DNA of 64,000 nucleotides from positions 13,291,001 to 13,355,000 of the forward strand of contig CM072345.1 of assembly GCA_036874045.1 (NCBI GenBank), in the 5' to 3' direction. The stretch is from Cymodocea nodosa. Its lineage: Eukaryota; Streptophyta; Magnoliopsida; Alismatales; Cymodoceaceae. Shown one piece after another: positions 32,914-45,015 of this stretch (the first letter of the stretch is position 1; every line of letters starts with the position of its first letter). The notes below the pieces were generated by a model. That model searched no databases. It was not told the DNA's origin and worked only from the letters and a program-made list of their open reading frames with translations. The position numbers were made by a program, and so were the translations under genes.

Positions 32914-35900
32914 TTAGCTTGACTGACAGTGACGGTTCCCATGATCCCCATCCCCAATTTGCTCCTGAACTGCCGCTGCAGGTTTTGCTTCATCCTCGGA
33001 AATAATGGAGCTGGTGCTGCTGCCAGTTCGAGGAATACCACCATCGCCAGAAGCGGGTTGGCTTACATTTCCGGTGAGATGATCGGAACGAGGCCCTTGC
33101 TCTTCCGAATGCTTATGTCCATTCAAAGCATGACAATGTGGACAGTAGTAAGTGATGTGTGCGAAATCCTCTTTCCTAGCTAGACCTGCATATCGATAAT
33201 AAATAGTACGAACAACTTAAAAAATGTGAGCACAACAAATTGCAGAAGAGAAGTTATTACAGTTGCCAAGCACTCACCATTATGCATTCGACAATTTCCA
33301 CAAATAAGTGCATAGCTCTGGGATGGATCTTCGCCCACAAGCATGGCAGCCAGACGAGTAACCCATCCCACTTCACTAGTGCCAGGACCTTCATAATGCT
33401 CCACATATCTCTGACCTTGGCAACCAGCTTCTTGTTGTCCTGGACTGTTCTCTGGGGTTGTTTCATCATTACCGGACTGTTGACTTTCAGAGCTGTGACT
33501 TTCGGCATTGGTCTTCTTCCTGTTACGGAGACCATCAGATGGAACTAGTTCAATATCATTCTGTTTGCTCGAGGCCAGGTTAGCTCTTCCTGATTCATCT
33601 TCAAAAGACATTTTCAACCCAGAATCTGCTCCTAATTTTGAAGCCAAAATTGTTGCTGCGGCAGCCTTAGCAGCAGGATCAAGGTCGTATCTCTGGATGC
33701 AAAGAAGATTTCTCACAAATCAGGGCAAGAATAAATTTCTCAAAGAGAAAATGCCAACACTGAGGGAGTCAAGTACAAGTAGACAAACAATCAAAAATTA
33801 TGGAGTGGAGTGCAATAAATCAAAAATATTTACTTGATTATTTGTAAATGGTTCAGCACAAGAAGTGCAGCACCTGTATAAGTTGTTGGGTGGTGTAGTA
33901 ATTTGTTTTCTCCTTAAGTTCATCAATCTTGGCTTGTCGTTCTGCACGCAGCCTTTGAAGTGTCTTCTGGTCCTTATGTTCACCTGCAAACACAAGCAAT
34001 TAGACCTAAATGAAAAGGTAGCTATGTATTTCTGAAACAGTACTATTCATTGCAAGTGCCAAGGCAGAGCCAGTTGCAACCGTCAGATGAACATGGAACA
34101 AGAACTGCCACAGAAAAACAATAAAACACCAGATTGCTTAAAATAACCTTCTCGTACACATAAACAACCATAATCAATGATTAATCAAAATATATAATAC
34201 TATAAATTGTAAATACAATACAGGTGCCTTGGTTTGACATATGACAAGAATCAAGGATCATTCATAATGCTCAAAACATTAACTTTTGTGGAGAAAACAC
34301 AAGGTATCAACAACAAAAATGATAATTGATAGCATATAACCTAATCTAGGGATTCAATTTCAAATTAGCTTTAACTGAAAAGATAATTGATATCTCATTA
34401 GCAAAAAAATTGAACATGTTCTTTGTCCAAACTATGGGCATGTAATTGATCAATTCTAAGAATCTGGTGTTGTCACATTACAAGATTTTTTTCTAAAAAA
34501 GATGGATTGCTACTCATAGTAAACCAAAACCAACCTTTCAAAAATGTCCATTACATCATGATAGTCTGCTAGAAGACATTATATTAGATGTAATCAAACC
34601 AAAGTGATAAAATCTATGTTTTCTAGAAGCCTTTGATGATAGAAAATAATCATATAAGTAATTGCTGTTCATATAAAAAGCCACATAAATAGAAAGTGAT
34701 ACTTACAAGCAAAAATACAATAATAAATGATTTGTTCTCCCAACAAAGGGAAAACACATGAAGCAATAGTTATGAAGGAAAAAGGAAATTTTAAGGCAAG
34801 TGTAGCAAGCCAATAACCATAAATAAGGCTGCAAACAATTTGACACTCTTCAGATTCTACACTAATGGAAGATTCATGCATTGAGTTTACCGCTTTTATT
34901 TAGCATAAATCCAACTTGACAAATTTCTTTTTTTTGAGCAGCAACGAATTCAATATTTAAGTTTATGTCACAATTTAATAAAAAATTTCTTAATTTATTG
35001 ATTTAAATCAGTAGGAGTTGGATGGTAGAGGAGAGAAGTTCATCAAAGCACTTTCTTGGAGGCAAAGAGCACTTGAAAAGGAAGGGGAAAGGGACTCACT
35101 TGACAATTGGGTGAGAAGATTCAATACAGGGAAACGGTATAGACGAAATGACTACTGAAGTCAAAGAAAGAGGAACATCATCATGGATGAAGGAGAATGT
35201 TATAGGAGTGGAGAGTTGGACAGGGGAGTAAGAGGAGGATGTTAGAGACCATGGAGTATTTTACTTCTATTCTAGCAAAACCAACTTGGTTAAATTATTA
35301 AACAGAAATGAGGCTCCATCCACTCAGTCAATACAGGTGACTGAGTTGAGAAGCAACCCAGGTAAGATATGAGGGAACAAAGTCACACACTTGATTACAC
35401 CCCAACATCCTAGAGTTACACAAGACACGGATGGTAATGAAAGGTGACAAGGCAACACACCTTAATCACTCTTCATGAAGCATTGAACGGAGAAGTTTTC
35501 TAAAAAGTTGCAGTAAGAAAATAAGCACAACAAAAATAGAAGAAGCTAGAAAGAACAAAGTGCTTGATTTTAGTTGAGAGACTTACGCATTTTTATGAAG
35601 CTGCCAAGTATCATGTAGATGGAGAAAGATAAACCAGGTAAAGCAAACATAGGTAACACTCGCAGGGCTCTCAATTGCCAACTTAAATCTAAAGACCTTG
35701 TTGAAAGGATGGCATAGATCACTGCTGCTACCTGGTAAGAATCAAAGCTAGCTGTACACACATCAAGTTGAACAAAGTAAAAGAAAAACAATAATCAAAC
35801 GATGCTTGTTTTACTGGAGAAACCAAGTTCTATAAATTACTATTTTTTAGGAGTTTCATTTTTTTCACTACTAAGGTGTACATGGAAAAGAATGAATTTC

Positions 35901-36645
35901 CATTCTCCTTTCCATCTAATCCAGAAACCTAACCAGTGGCATTGTGTGTTTGTTTTTTTTTTCCAAAATGAAAGTACTTGGGAAGTAAACATTTTAATTC
36001 AGCACCTCATTTTTAGATGATTTTCTGGTGCTGTATTTGAGTAACAAACTCTTTTGAACCACACTTTAACATACGGACCCGTGACCCTTTGGAGCTAAAT
36101 TTTGCAAATTACCTATTGCTTAAAGGTTGATAGCTTGGAACTTGATTGAAAATGAAACATAGCATTCAAAATGGATATCTTCACGTTTAGAATTCAAAAC
36201 TGATAAGTCGGAGTTGCGTTTCAAAAAGAAAATTGAAGAAGAACCATACTGTTCAGTAACATCAGACCCAAATCCTTAGTAAAACATAAGCCTATAACAT
36301 ATTCATCCTAGAGGCAGAAAAAAAAAAAAAAAAAACGAATTCTCATCAAGCAAACAGTTTCATCTTCAAATTTGCGAAGCGACTGACCTCAGCAACGACG
36401 GAGAATAGAATAACATTCCTGGCCATCTTCCTCCACCGCAGCGCCCTCCTCTTCGTCCTGGCGTGCACAGCGGCCTCCTCCTTGGACAGATACTGCAATC
36501 TCTTCTCGTAATCCTCCCCCCTCCCTCTGAAAATCCCGTTCCACACTCTAGCCAGCAGTCCCTTCTTACTCCCCTTCGTCTCGTCGGGGACCACAGCAGC
36601 CTTCTTGTCCGAAGCAGAGGCAGTCGCAGCATCTTCCTCCGCCAT
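32914..36645 (-). CDS. LNP: Lunapark-type ER network protein with zinc ribbon
   Basis: Five exons (36388-36645, 35587-35731, 33874-33983, 33278-33692, 32914-33185) splice to 399 residues, near the roughly 400 of Arabidopsis LNP1/LNP2. An acidic N-terminus is followed by two membrane segments (about 76-96 and 111-132), which form the hairpin typical of the family. A charged coiled-coil-like stretch (EHKDQKTLQRLRAERQAKID) comes next. The C-terminal zinc ribbon uses Cys302, Cys305, Cys324 and Cys327 (CGNC, then YYCPHC). Lunapark sits at three-way junctions of the ER and tunes tubule network shape; plant members interact with ROOT HAIR DEFECTIVE3. The last 70 residues are hydrophilic and poorly conserved. 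The ATG at 36645 is the only start before the acidic N-terminus. Confidence 0.94.
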
Positions 36646-37508
36646 AGATCTTGATCGGAATCGGAGAGAGAACCGAAGCGGCGGTGGGTTGGGCAGGGTG
36701 GCCGACGGAGTCTAGGGATTCATCGTGGAACTGGTGTGGGTTTTAGAGGAGTGATGGGACGAGCAACCACGCACGTATCTCATCGCATCGCTCACGTCCT
36801 GGGAGTACGCGCGAAGGAAAGAGGGAGGAATCCCAATTCCAATCCCAATCCCAAAGTCATGATAATTTCCATTAAATTATTATAATTAACATATTTAATA
36901 TTTTTTATAATAATAATGTTGATGATAACTTTTTTTTTATTCGTGACTTCTCTAATTTCCATTCATTCCATTTCTTTTGAAGAAATTACTTTCACGGGTC
37001 CTGGTAATCCCAGCACGAGTTTCAGGAGACCCACAATAGGACAATGGGATTATTTATGATCATATTGTAATGTTTTTTTTTTTTTTTTTTTTCAATTCAC
37101 ATCATACTTTGTGAAGTAGATGATTAATTGCGTCACTTCAATATTGTTTAGAATACCACGTATGCTGCTTAATTAATAGTATTACTATTGAGCTGTACAC
37201 ACGAATGTCTAGTTCGATAGTTTAGTGGAGAACATTCCTTATCATCTTTTCTCAATATGCGTTATTTGATCAACTTTGCGGCCCAAAAAAAAACAAAAAA
37301 AAAAACCGGTACCGACGAACCGTATTCCTTTCTCACAAAGGGAGTAGTAGTAGCAAACACGTTGTTGTTCGGTAATGCAAGCCGATTAAAAGCTCCAATA
37401 CAAAATTCGAAGCTTGCATGACAACAGCAGAGCCAGAAGTTTGAGCTTCGAAGAGATCTGAAGTGTCGTCCCCATGAGAGAAATTTGTCTTTGAAGGATT
37501 CATATTCT
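36646..37508. other. Spacer between the Lunapark and response-regulator genes
   Basis: Contains the Lunapark upstream region next to 36646, a long T run near 37073-37092, an A-rich stretch near 37288-37302 and, from about 37300 on, the likely 3' untranslated region of the response-regulator gene. No coding frame is supported. Confidence 0.55.
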
Positions 37509-38357
37509 TCACCTTCCCCTCAGTGTTCGATCTTCCCGTGGGATAACACAACTGCAAAGCCTTGGAACATCTGATTGCCTGAGTGGTTTTATCAGGAAGT
37601 CCTCAGCTCCTTCCTCTAAGCATCTGGTACAGAACAAAAACAAAAAAGATCAGAACGATTCCATTTTCTCCAGGGAAGGATGCGTCGGTAGACCTGTTAA
37701 TCCTGTTGGGTACATTCTCTGACGAGACGATCACCACTGGTATCTCCTTCAGAGCTGAAGATTCCTGTAAGCCATGTGAAAATAGTTACATGCCGGCCGC
37801 AGAAGGTTAAGAGGTAGGTAAGGTAGAACAAGGTTGGGAAAGAAGTGTGGTTGCTGTGAAGTGGGTATACCTTGACCTTTTTCAGAAGATCATACCCGGT
37901 CACTTCCGGCATGCAGTAGTCTGTAACAATCATGTTCACCTTGGGAGCCTGCAAAATTACAAAAGAAAGAACATTATGAACACGGAAGGAACATGTCACG
38001 GTGGTGGAAGAGTGATCGATCAACACAGGTAGTTAGAGAAGTAGACAGAAGATAAAACCATGGAAGCTGCAAACCTTCGACGGACTGCCGCAGCCTTTGC
38101 CTCCCAAACCCAACAATTCCAGTGCCCTCTTTCCACTATCGACCGTGGTCACTGCAAAAAAAGGAAGCCAACACTGCCTGTAAAACCAGAGGACTGCCGT
38201 TCACGAACAAACGACAAACAAGTTGGGACCTCCCACCCACACTACCTCTGAAGGAAGAGCCCTTCAGCAACTTCTCGATGAGTTTCCGGTCGACCAGGCT
38301 ATCATCCACGGCCAGAACGTGGAGAGGTTGCCCCGATTCCCTCCTCGTTGATGCCAT
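37509..38357 (-). CDS. Type-A response regulator (cytokinin signalling)
   Basis: Five exons (38246-38357, 38075-38151, 37871-37948, 37694-37764, 37509-37623) give 150 residues. Nearly all of the protein is one receiver domain: acidic pair Asp18-Asp19 (AVDDS), phospho-acceptor Asp73 (VTDYCMP) and conserved Lys125 (FLIKPL). There is no DNA-binding Myb-like domain and only a short tail after the receiver. This is the layout of type-A response regulators (ARR/ORR), which act downstream of histidine kinases and phosphotransfer proteins and dampen the cytokinin response. The exon pattern of five short exons is also what I remember for this group. A TATA-like element is 92 bases upstream of the ATG. 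Confidence 0.95.
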
Positions 38358-38448
38358 TATTCTATTTGAAGAACGCAGAGAGAATGAAAGTGGTGGTGGG
38401 TATAATTGTATTTGCGTTCGCTAGGGGATGGAGGAGCAGAAAAGTGTG

Positions 38449-38456
38449 TATAAATA
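38449..38456 (-). promoter_or_regulatory. TATA-like box of the response-regulator gene
   Basis: The minus strand reads TATTTATA, 92 bases upstream of the start codon at 38357. The position is plausible for a TATA element with a short leader. Use is inferred. Confidence 0.4.
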
Positions 38457-39749
38457 GAAGACCGAGAAGAAGCCAAAAGGTAGGTAATGTGGTGGTGGTG
38501 GTGGTGGCGGCGCCGTCAAATGGGCAAAAGGAAAATCTCCCGGAATCCGATCAGCACAGCAGCCGAGATTGCATACGATACGATCCTCCACCCTCACTGG
38601 GATTTATTTCCATCTCCAACCTGATTCTGTGCGTTTCCCTCCGACCACCAGCTCAAAGCCACCCTCCCATTTATTACCACCACCACCACCACATCCCCAA
38701 AAAGCATCGGTGATGGATGAGCGCACGAGATGAGATGAGGCGACACGGAACGGAAGTCAACGGCCACTCGTCAGTCGACCACCACCACCAGTCGGAATCG
38801 TCGACCTGCGGGAAACCAACGTGCCCTCTACTGTTGTTAATTCTGGGCGGTACTTGGGATATGGAGTGAGAAGATCTTTTGGTCAATGCCGAGGGAGATC
38901 TCACCAGACTGCGCTCCCACCCGCCCCTTTTCTGCTCACCACCTCGAGACAAGATACGTGCATCGGCAATGGATCATATAATCTTCCAACTGTAACTCAA
39001 ATGATTAAGATACTTGTGGTACCCAACAAAAAATTACATCGTTATCAATGCTAATTGCCGAATTAACAACGGTATTGATGACATGATTTGAATCTTGGAT
39101 GAGGAGGAGGAGGAGGACAGATCTACGAGGATCGAAATGATCGAATCCTTCGGAGCAGAGCAGGGCAGTACACACCTTGGGCCTGCCAATTCGCTCTTCT
39201 ACGAGGGAAGACAGCTGTTGCATGAGATCTGAACATTACGTGAGGGAGGTGACGGCCACGTTCGAGGGCCTCACATGAGATCAGACTGACGGGACTAGGG
39301 AATCCCAGACACTTGCTCTTCTTCCCCTGCCCTCCTCTGCTTATTCTCGAGTTTATCTGTCTTGTGCATTGAACGCCTTGGACGGTGGAGGCGACAGAAA
39401 TGGCTGGCTGGCGGAGGAGCAAGATTTGATGGGAGGACGAACCCTTTCCGATTCAATGCATCACTGCGACACTGCCACGGAGATTACGATCTCCTTCAGC
39501 CAATGAACAACCCTGACCTCCTCTGCAATTCGAAGAAGAATCGTGCGTTACAGAACCCATTCAGACGACTCGAGTCTCTGGAGATTTGTCGATGACGGAG
39601 TAACCGGTGTAATTTTTTTTTCTTTTTTCTTCTTTTCACTGAGATTAAAAAAAAAAAAAAAAAAAAAAAACAATTCGTTATAAATAATAAAAATTTAAAT
39701 TTACGTCGGTAACACCGTGAAAGTTATCCATCATCGTTAACATACACAC

Positions 39750-39779
39750 TGATATTGATATTGATATTGATATTGATAT
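39750..39779 (+). repeat. GATATT hexanucleotide microsatellite
   Basis: About five copies of GATATT in tandem. It is bracketed by two copies of ATCCATCATCGTT, one ending at 39738 and one starting near 39778. Confidence 0.8.
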
Positions 39780-42700
39780 CCATCATCGTTGCAAAAGTTT
39801 CTTTGGTTCCCCCAACTACGACGTTTCATTTGATTTACATCTACGATTGCAAATATCGCATGGGAAATCGAGAAGATGAAAATCTTCGGATAAAATACGA
39901 GAAACGTTAAAAAAATTATGTTTGTTAGAGAATTATAAAATGCTCGTTCACATCAACGTCGAAATCTGATTTCGACAGAAAATCTCACGATCAACCTTTT
40001 GCGTCGATTATCAAAATTAATAATATACATCTTTTCTACCGTTGGAAATTCATAAGATTTATGCTACGATTTGTAATTACGTCACACCTATTTATTTCAG
40101 GAATCAATCCAAACTTTATGCTAAGGTGTTATTAAATCACGTTTAAACTTAACTTGTTTATAAATGAATTAAAATTCCATCCATTAAAGCTTTATCGAGA
40201 CAAGTGTGAGCTATTCAAGGGGCTAGGTAGAATTTACAAATTTAATGATTAACATCAGGGTAAGAAGTAGACGAGAGAATTAATAGTTTAATAGTTTTCT
40301 CATATTTTATTTGCTTAGTAGACTTTTTTACTTTCAGGTTACTGATTATTCTAAAATAACTAAAATTTATATTCTTTGTAAACAACTAATGAAAAAAATT
40401 TATCACAATCAAAAAATGCTATACATTGGACGTGCGAACACATTATTCACTTTGAGATTAAAATTGTCCTTATTTCCCAAAGTCAAGTTTAGATCTAAAC
40501 TTCTAACTCTTATTGATTTCAGTCTTAAAATATTATAATTAATATAACAAAAATAAATACAAAGACAAACTTATGAAGCACAATCAATTCACGTAAGAAA
40601 AATATTCACCAATATTATTTTCACGTTGAAATGAAGTTCAAGAAATTAATCTATCACCGATTACGTTGATATCTATAATATCAATATTACTACCAATATC
40701 AAAATGTAGAATTAATTAGTAACCATTAAAATAAACAAAATACATCAACCTCTTAATTAATTGAAGATTTTCATGGATTCCATTGAAGTTCCAATAAGTG
40801 AACATAAAAAGTAAGGCAATCCAAAAGGTAACGTGAATCTACTCTACTTTTATTTTCAAAGATGCGTACAAACCCCCTTCATTTTGGATGGTTCAAAAGA
40901 ATCCACACTCGATATAGAAGATCCATCTTCTTCTACAATATTTGCAATCTCTTCCTTGACCTTTTGCTTTTGTTGCCTATTAAGGCTTTCCATAGAAATC
41001 AACTCTTTTCTATCTTATTCAACTTAATCTCTTTTAACTCTCTTCCTCACCTCTTACCAACATCTCTCTCTCTCTCTCTCTCTCTAATGACCCAAACTAT
41101 ATCACATGGAATTTAAATAGCAACAAGTCCTGCGATACCAAATCTTTTTGAGTTAAGTTTGGTATTGTAAAGTTGGACTACTCATTTGGTTAGTCGTTCT
41201 TAGAATAAACTTCTTATCAAAGCTAACATTGTTAAGAAAAATTGGTTAAGAGATACCTGCAGCTCTTAGTGCAATATAATGATACTAAGCACTTGTTTGT
41301 GGAACATACGTATCCATTTAAAAATTTCGTTTTCTTTTTTCTCAATAATTTTAGAATCTACCTCTCAGCAGATTCATTCTTTTGTTCCTTTCCTATTCCC
41401 TTGTTCTTAGATTCTTCAAATCTGCTTTCCCTCCATTCCATTTCCCTTGTCCTTCAATTCTTCCTTGTGGCACGCCTTAGTTTTAGATTTTCTTTGGTTA
41501 ATTTGGAATAACAGGAACAATTACATTTTACAAACTCTCCTACGAATATTATCTTGATATTCAACTTCATTATTTATTTTACTTCGTTTTTAGATAGATT
41601 CTCTTTCAATTAAGAAAAATACGAAGAAGCTTAATGAAAAACTCAATTGTCTATTTACCTTTTATCATAAATAAAAAACCCTTCTTTTGTAGGTCAAATC
41701 TTTTTCTTTTTCTTTTTAAAGGTACAATACACACATCGTGCCTACGTCTTAACAAAGCCAAAATTATTATCATCAAGTTGAAGATACCATAAGAGGTCAT
41801 ACACGCAACCTAAAAGTCGTCTTTAATGGCTCTTTACGAAAATAAAAGTTAATATCAAAATTTTTCAAGAGGTTACTTATCTTGATACCACTCCTCTGCT
41901 TAATAAACACACTTAATTTTAAAATTTCTACAGAAGAAGTGAATGATTAGTGATAGGTGTGATTGCACAGACCAAACTTACCTTACATTCAGACGAAAAT
42001 AATATCACGATGAAAAAAGGCTAATGATTCGATCCATTGACGCACCGAACCATGCGGGAGAGAAAGGACCGACAGGTTCGAAGACAACTTCTTTTTCTAA
42101 GATAAAAGGTGGGCAAGTCGTAGTTTCCACCACCACAGACGTCCGCGTGGGTCCTTTCGGACGACGTCTGGACCGAGTTATATGGTCGGCATTCAACGTT
42201 CAATTGTCAAACAACACGATTATTTAGACATGAATTATATGATGATGATGCACCTTTATTCAGTAAATCCTATAATGTAGTATTTTTGGTTCAAATCCAG
42301 TAAGAAGTAGAAAGCATGTTGCCCGTAACAACTATTACTGCAACGGCAAGCTAAATTACCGCGTACACCAGTCACAGGCACCAGAAGAAAAAATATTGAC
42401 AGAAATTGATGAAAAGTTAGAACTGGATTTTTTCTATCCAGTTTACCGTTCCGTGGAGATGGTCATATTGCCATTCTTCGTTCAAGTAAAAATTTACCTG
42501 ACACTTGCGGCTGAACGAAATTTAGAGAGATGAAACATAGAAAAAAGAAGAAGGGTTGAAACGTTGTGGAACAACAACCTCCACAAATAATAACGAATCA
42601 GAAGGGCACATTAACATGCCACTGGCGTGTAGAACAGAAAATTCAATATACTCAGATTATATGACCTAGTCATCGATTCACAACATAATGCAATCTCTCT

Positions 42701-44091
42701 CGTTCATTGAAAAGCCAGTGCAACACAACTAACCAACCAAATTTTCTATGGATACAGACCTTCTAGTCAGGGACTCGCAAAAAAATGGTCTCTCATCAAC
42801 ATCATTTGTAAATTCCAACTGATATTACCATCCAAATGAATCATATCATGATATCCATGTCAAATGTTACAAGAATCAGAATCTTAAATAGAATCACAAA
42901 ACTGGAACAAAAGGGTTTGCGTGACTTTCATCAAAACTTGGCAGAAAGCAATATTAGAAGAACAGAAGCCATCTGCAATCAACTGGCTAGGAACAGTGGT
43001 GCCCATATTTCTCACCAAGATTCAAATCATAGTGAATACAAAAACTACCATTATTTTAAACAAAGGAACCAGCCTCATTAGGGAAGCCACTGTTTTCATA
43101 AAATTCAAAGCAATTACTGAAATGGCAAGATTATGTGCTAAACGGAAATTACGTTTTCTCAGAACACTTCTTGAACAGAGAAGAGGCTTATGAGGGGGGA
43201 AATGCCCCATTGCAGTAGAATCTCTAATTGCAAAATTTCATCAAAACACTCATCTATTTGATACCTTCACGAGCATTTCTGATTGCTTTTGGAAAAATCA
43301 CTAACCCAAAAAGGTTACAAACACCGATTCTGTTTGGTTGACTGTAAACTTACACATCAATGTAACTGAATTACATTGCATATAATTAAATTACAATAGT
43401 TGATAACTAAGTATAAAATAATTATGATATTATATACTTATTCAATTTTACCATTTAAGCTCACATTACGTTGGTTAAGTGATATTCCAAAGAACGTAAA
43501 TTCTTATAATGAAATACCAAATCTTATAATTACAAAAACTCAACACTGAAGCCTAATTAAGGAATGCAATTTATTTACACGAAGTTCAATCAAATAGGAC
43601 CTGTGTTTCTAATTTCTTTACAATGATGTCGCATAAATTCCAATTCGTCCTGCATGTTCATTTAACTACACATTGTCAAGCAGAGCCTTCATGAAGAGTA
43701 CCTACTCTATTAAAGGAGGACCCAACAACCCCCCCCCCCCCCCTCAAAAAAAGAAAAGAAAAGAGAGACAGGGTAATGTATATGACCGACCCTAGTTAAA
43801 ATCATTCAAAAATATCTTTAACAGAAAAACTAATAGACATCAATAAACAACAAAGTATAAGATAGAAACAGAAAGTGGGCAAATGAATGCAAGTTAAATA
43901 GAATATGTGCATTATATAGGACAATATAGAGTTGCATCATAGAATTCCAAATCCACAATTAAGTTTATGGCACGGCATAGGCAATACTGACGATAAGAAA
44001 GATACCACCCACTTCAGGGCATGGAACACGGAAGAAAAACACAGTTCACAACGGCTATTGAAAAGAAAGGGCCCCAACCTCAACCCCTGCC

Positions 44092-44724
44092 CTAATTCCC
44101 CTCATAGCCTTCTTTGACAGGCGATGCTGGTGTGGCAGGCGCGGGAGGAATGCTGGCATACCCCATCTTCTTCTGGTTCTCGATCTCATCATCATCTTCT
44201 GTTTCTTGATCGTATCCATACCCACATATCTCATAGCGGTTCGTCAGCAGTGACCAGGCGAGGTACATGGTAGCAGCCGTCAGCGCACCACAACCAACCC
44301 CAAAAAGCAGCCCCATGACGACGACGAGGATGTCCTTCGCCCTATCCCGGAGCGAATTGCTGATCCCAAAGTAAGGGAAGGTCACGGGCGATGCCGAAGA
44401 GGAGGAGGAGGAGGAGGAGGAAGAAGAAGATTCTTGTTGGACACGGATCGGGCGGGGGAAGGAGAGAGGTATGGAGGCCGAGGACGAGGCGTCGGCGGGA
44501 TAGAAACGGACGGGGTGGATGACGCGGAAGACCGCGAAGAATCGGGAGGGGTTGGTTCTAGGGTTTTGATCGGAGGAGAATTGGGGGATGTCAGTGGATG
44601 TGAGTGTGTAGGAGACGAAGAGAGTCTTACAGGGGTGAAAGAGGACGCCGGGGCGAGCCGACACACCGACGGCGAGGACGCAGAGGAACGTGAAGAGGAT
44701 CTGAAGCGAGAAGGAAGACGCCAT
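44092..44724 (-). CDS. Uncharacterised plant membrane protein with signal peptide
   Basis: One intronless frame of 210 residues. Residues 1-22 (MASSFSLQILFTFLCVLAVG) look like a signal peptide. A luminal or extracellular part with HPCKTLFVSY follows, then a run of 12 serines (99-110), a hydrophobic segment at about 131-158 and a short acidic tail rich in Pro and Ala. The predicted layout is a type I single-pass membrane protein in the secretory pathway. I recognise the general look of a plant family starting with a PCxTLF motif after the signal peptide but cannot give it a function. The frame is open upstream to 44784 only from a TTG, so the ATG at 44724 is used. A TATA box lies 76 bases upstream. 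The 290-bp tandem array begins about 300 bases upstream. Confidence 0.8.
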   Translation of the reverse strand: MASSFSLQILFTFLCVLAVGVSARPGVLFHPCKTLFVSYTLTSTDIPQFSSDQNPRTNPSRFFAVFRVIHPVRFYPADASSSASIPLSFPRPIRVQQESSSSSSSSSSSSASPVTFPYFGISNSLRDRAKDILVVVMGLLFGVGCGALTAATMYLAWSLLTNRYEICGYGYDQETEDDDEIENQKKMGYASIPPAPATPASPVKEGYEGN

Positions 44725-44799
44725 GGCTGCCGGGGTGCGAGCGTGGAAGGGAGGAGGACCGAGGATTTTCTTCTTGTGGTCCAAGAGACGGGCGACTCG

Positions 44800-44807
44800 T
44801 ATTTATA
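44800..44807 (-). promoter_or_regulatory. TATA box of the single-exon membrane-protein gene
   Basis: The minus strand reads TATAAATA, 76 bases upstream of the ATG at 44724, in a good position for a core promoter. Confidence 0.6.
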
Positions 44808-45015
44808 GGTGGGCGATAGGGCCAACGGTTGGGTGCCTTTGAAGTCCATTTTTAGTCTTTCCTCATCCTTTACTTTGGTTTTGGGTAAAATGATTTAAAT
44901 TTTATTTATAAAAATCCCCGTCGATCGAAGAAAACGGGGTCGCGTTTGATACCTAAACTACAAAGCATAATCATGCCACGTCAATTTTTTAGCCAGTGAT
45001 CATCAGAATTCACCG

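Larger units (their letters stand above)
38358..44091. other. Long intergenic region, no gene supported
   Basis: The first kilobase is the upstream region of the response-regulator gene, with GTG and CCA triplet runs near 38488-38508 and 38678-38693. A more GC-rich patch at 39100-39600 has open frames on both strands but none I recognise. From 39600 on the DNA is AT-rich. It contains a poly-A run near 39648-39670, a GATATT hexamer repeat near 39750-39780, a CT repeat near 41068-41085 and a C run near 43730-43742. Short frames at 40830-41030 and 42830-43190 are unconvincing. Confidence 0.5.

Noticed and set aside
40833-41027. Frames around a broken minus-strand stretch reading QQKQKVKEEIANIVEEDG
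   Set aside because: It looks protein-like for about 40 residues, but no start, no further exons and no family were recognised.
42281-42310. tRNA T-loop-like GGTTCAAATCC
   Set aside because: No matching acceptor, D or anticodon arms around it.
42836-43193. Two overlapping plus-strand frames of 81 and 90 codons
   Set aside because: No similarity to a known protein, no splice context and AT-rich codon use.
44725-44784. 20-residue extension of the membrane protein
   Set aside because: It would start at TTG and would bury the signal peptide; the TATA box also fits the ATG at 44724.
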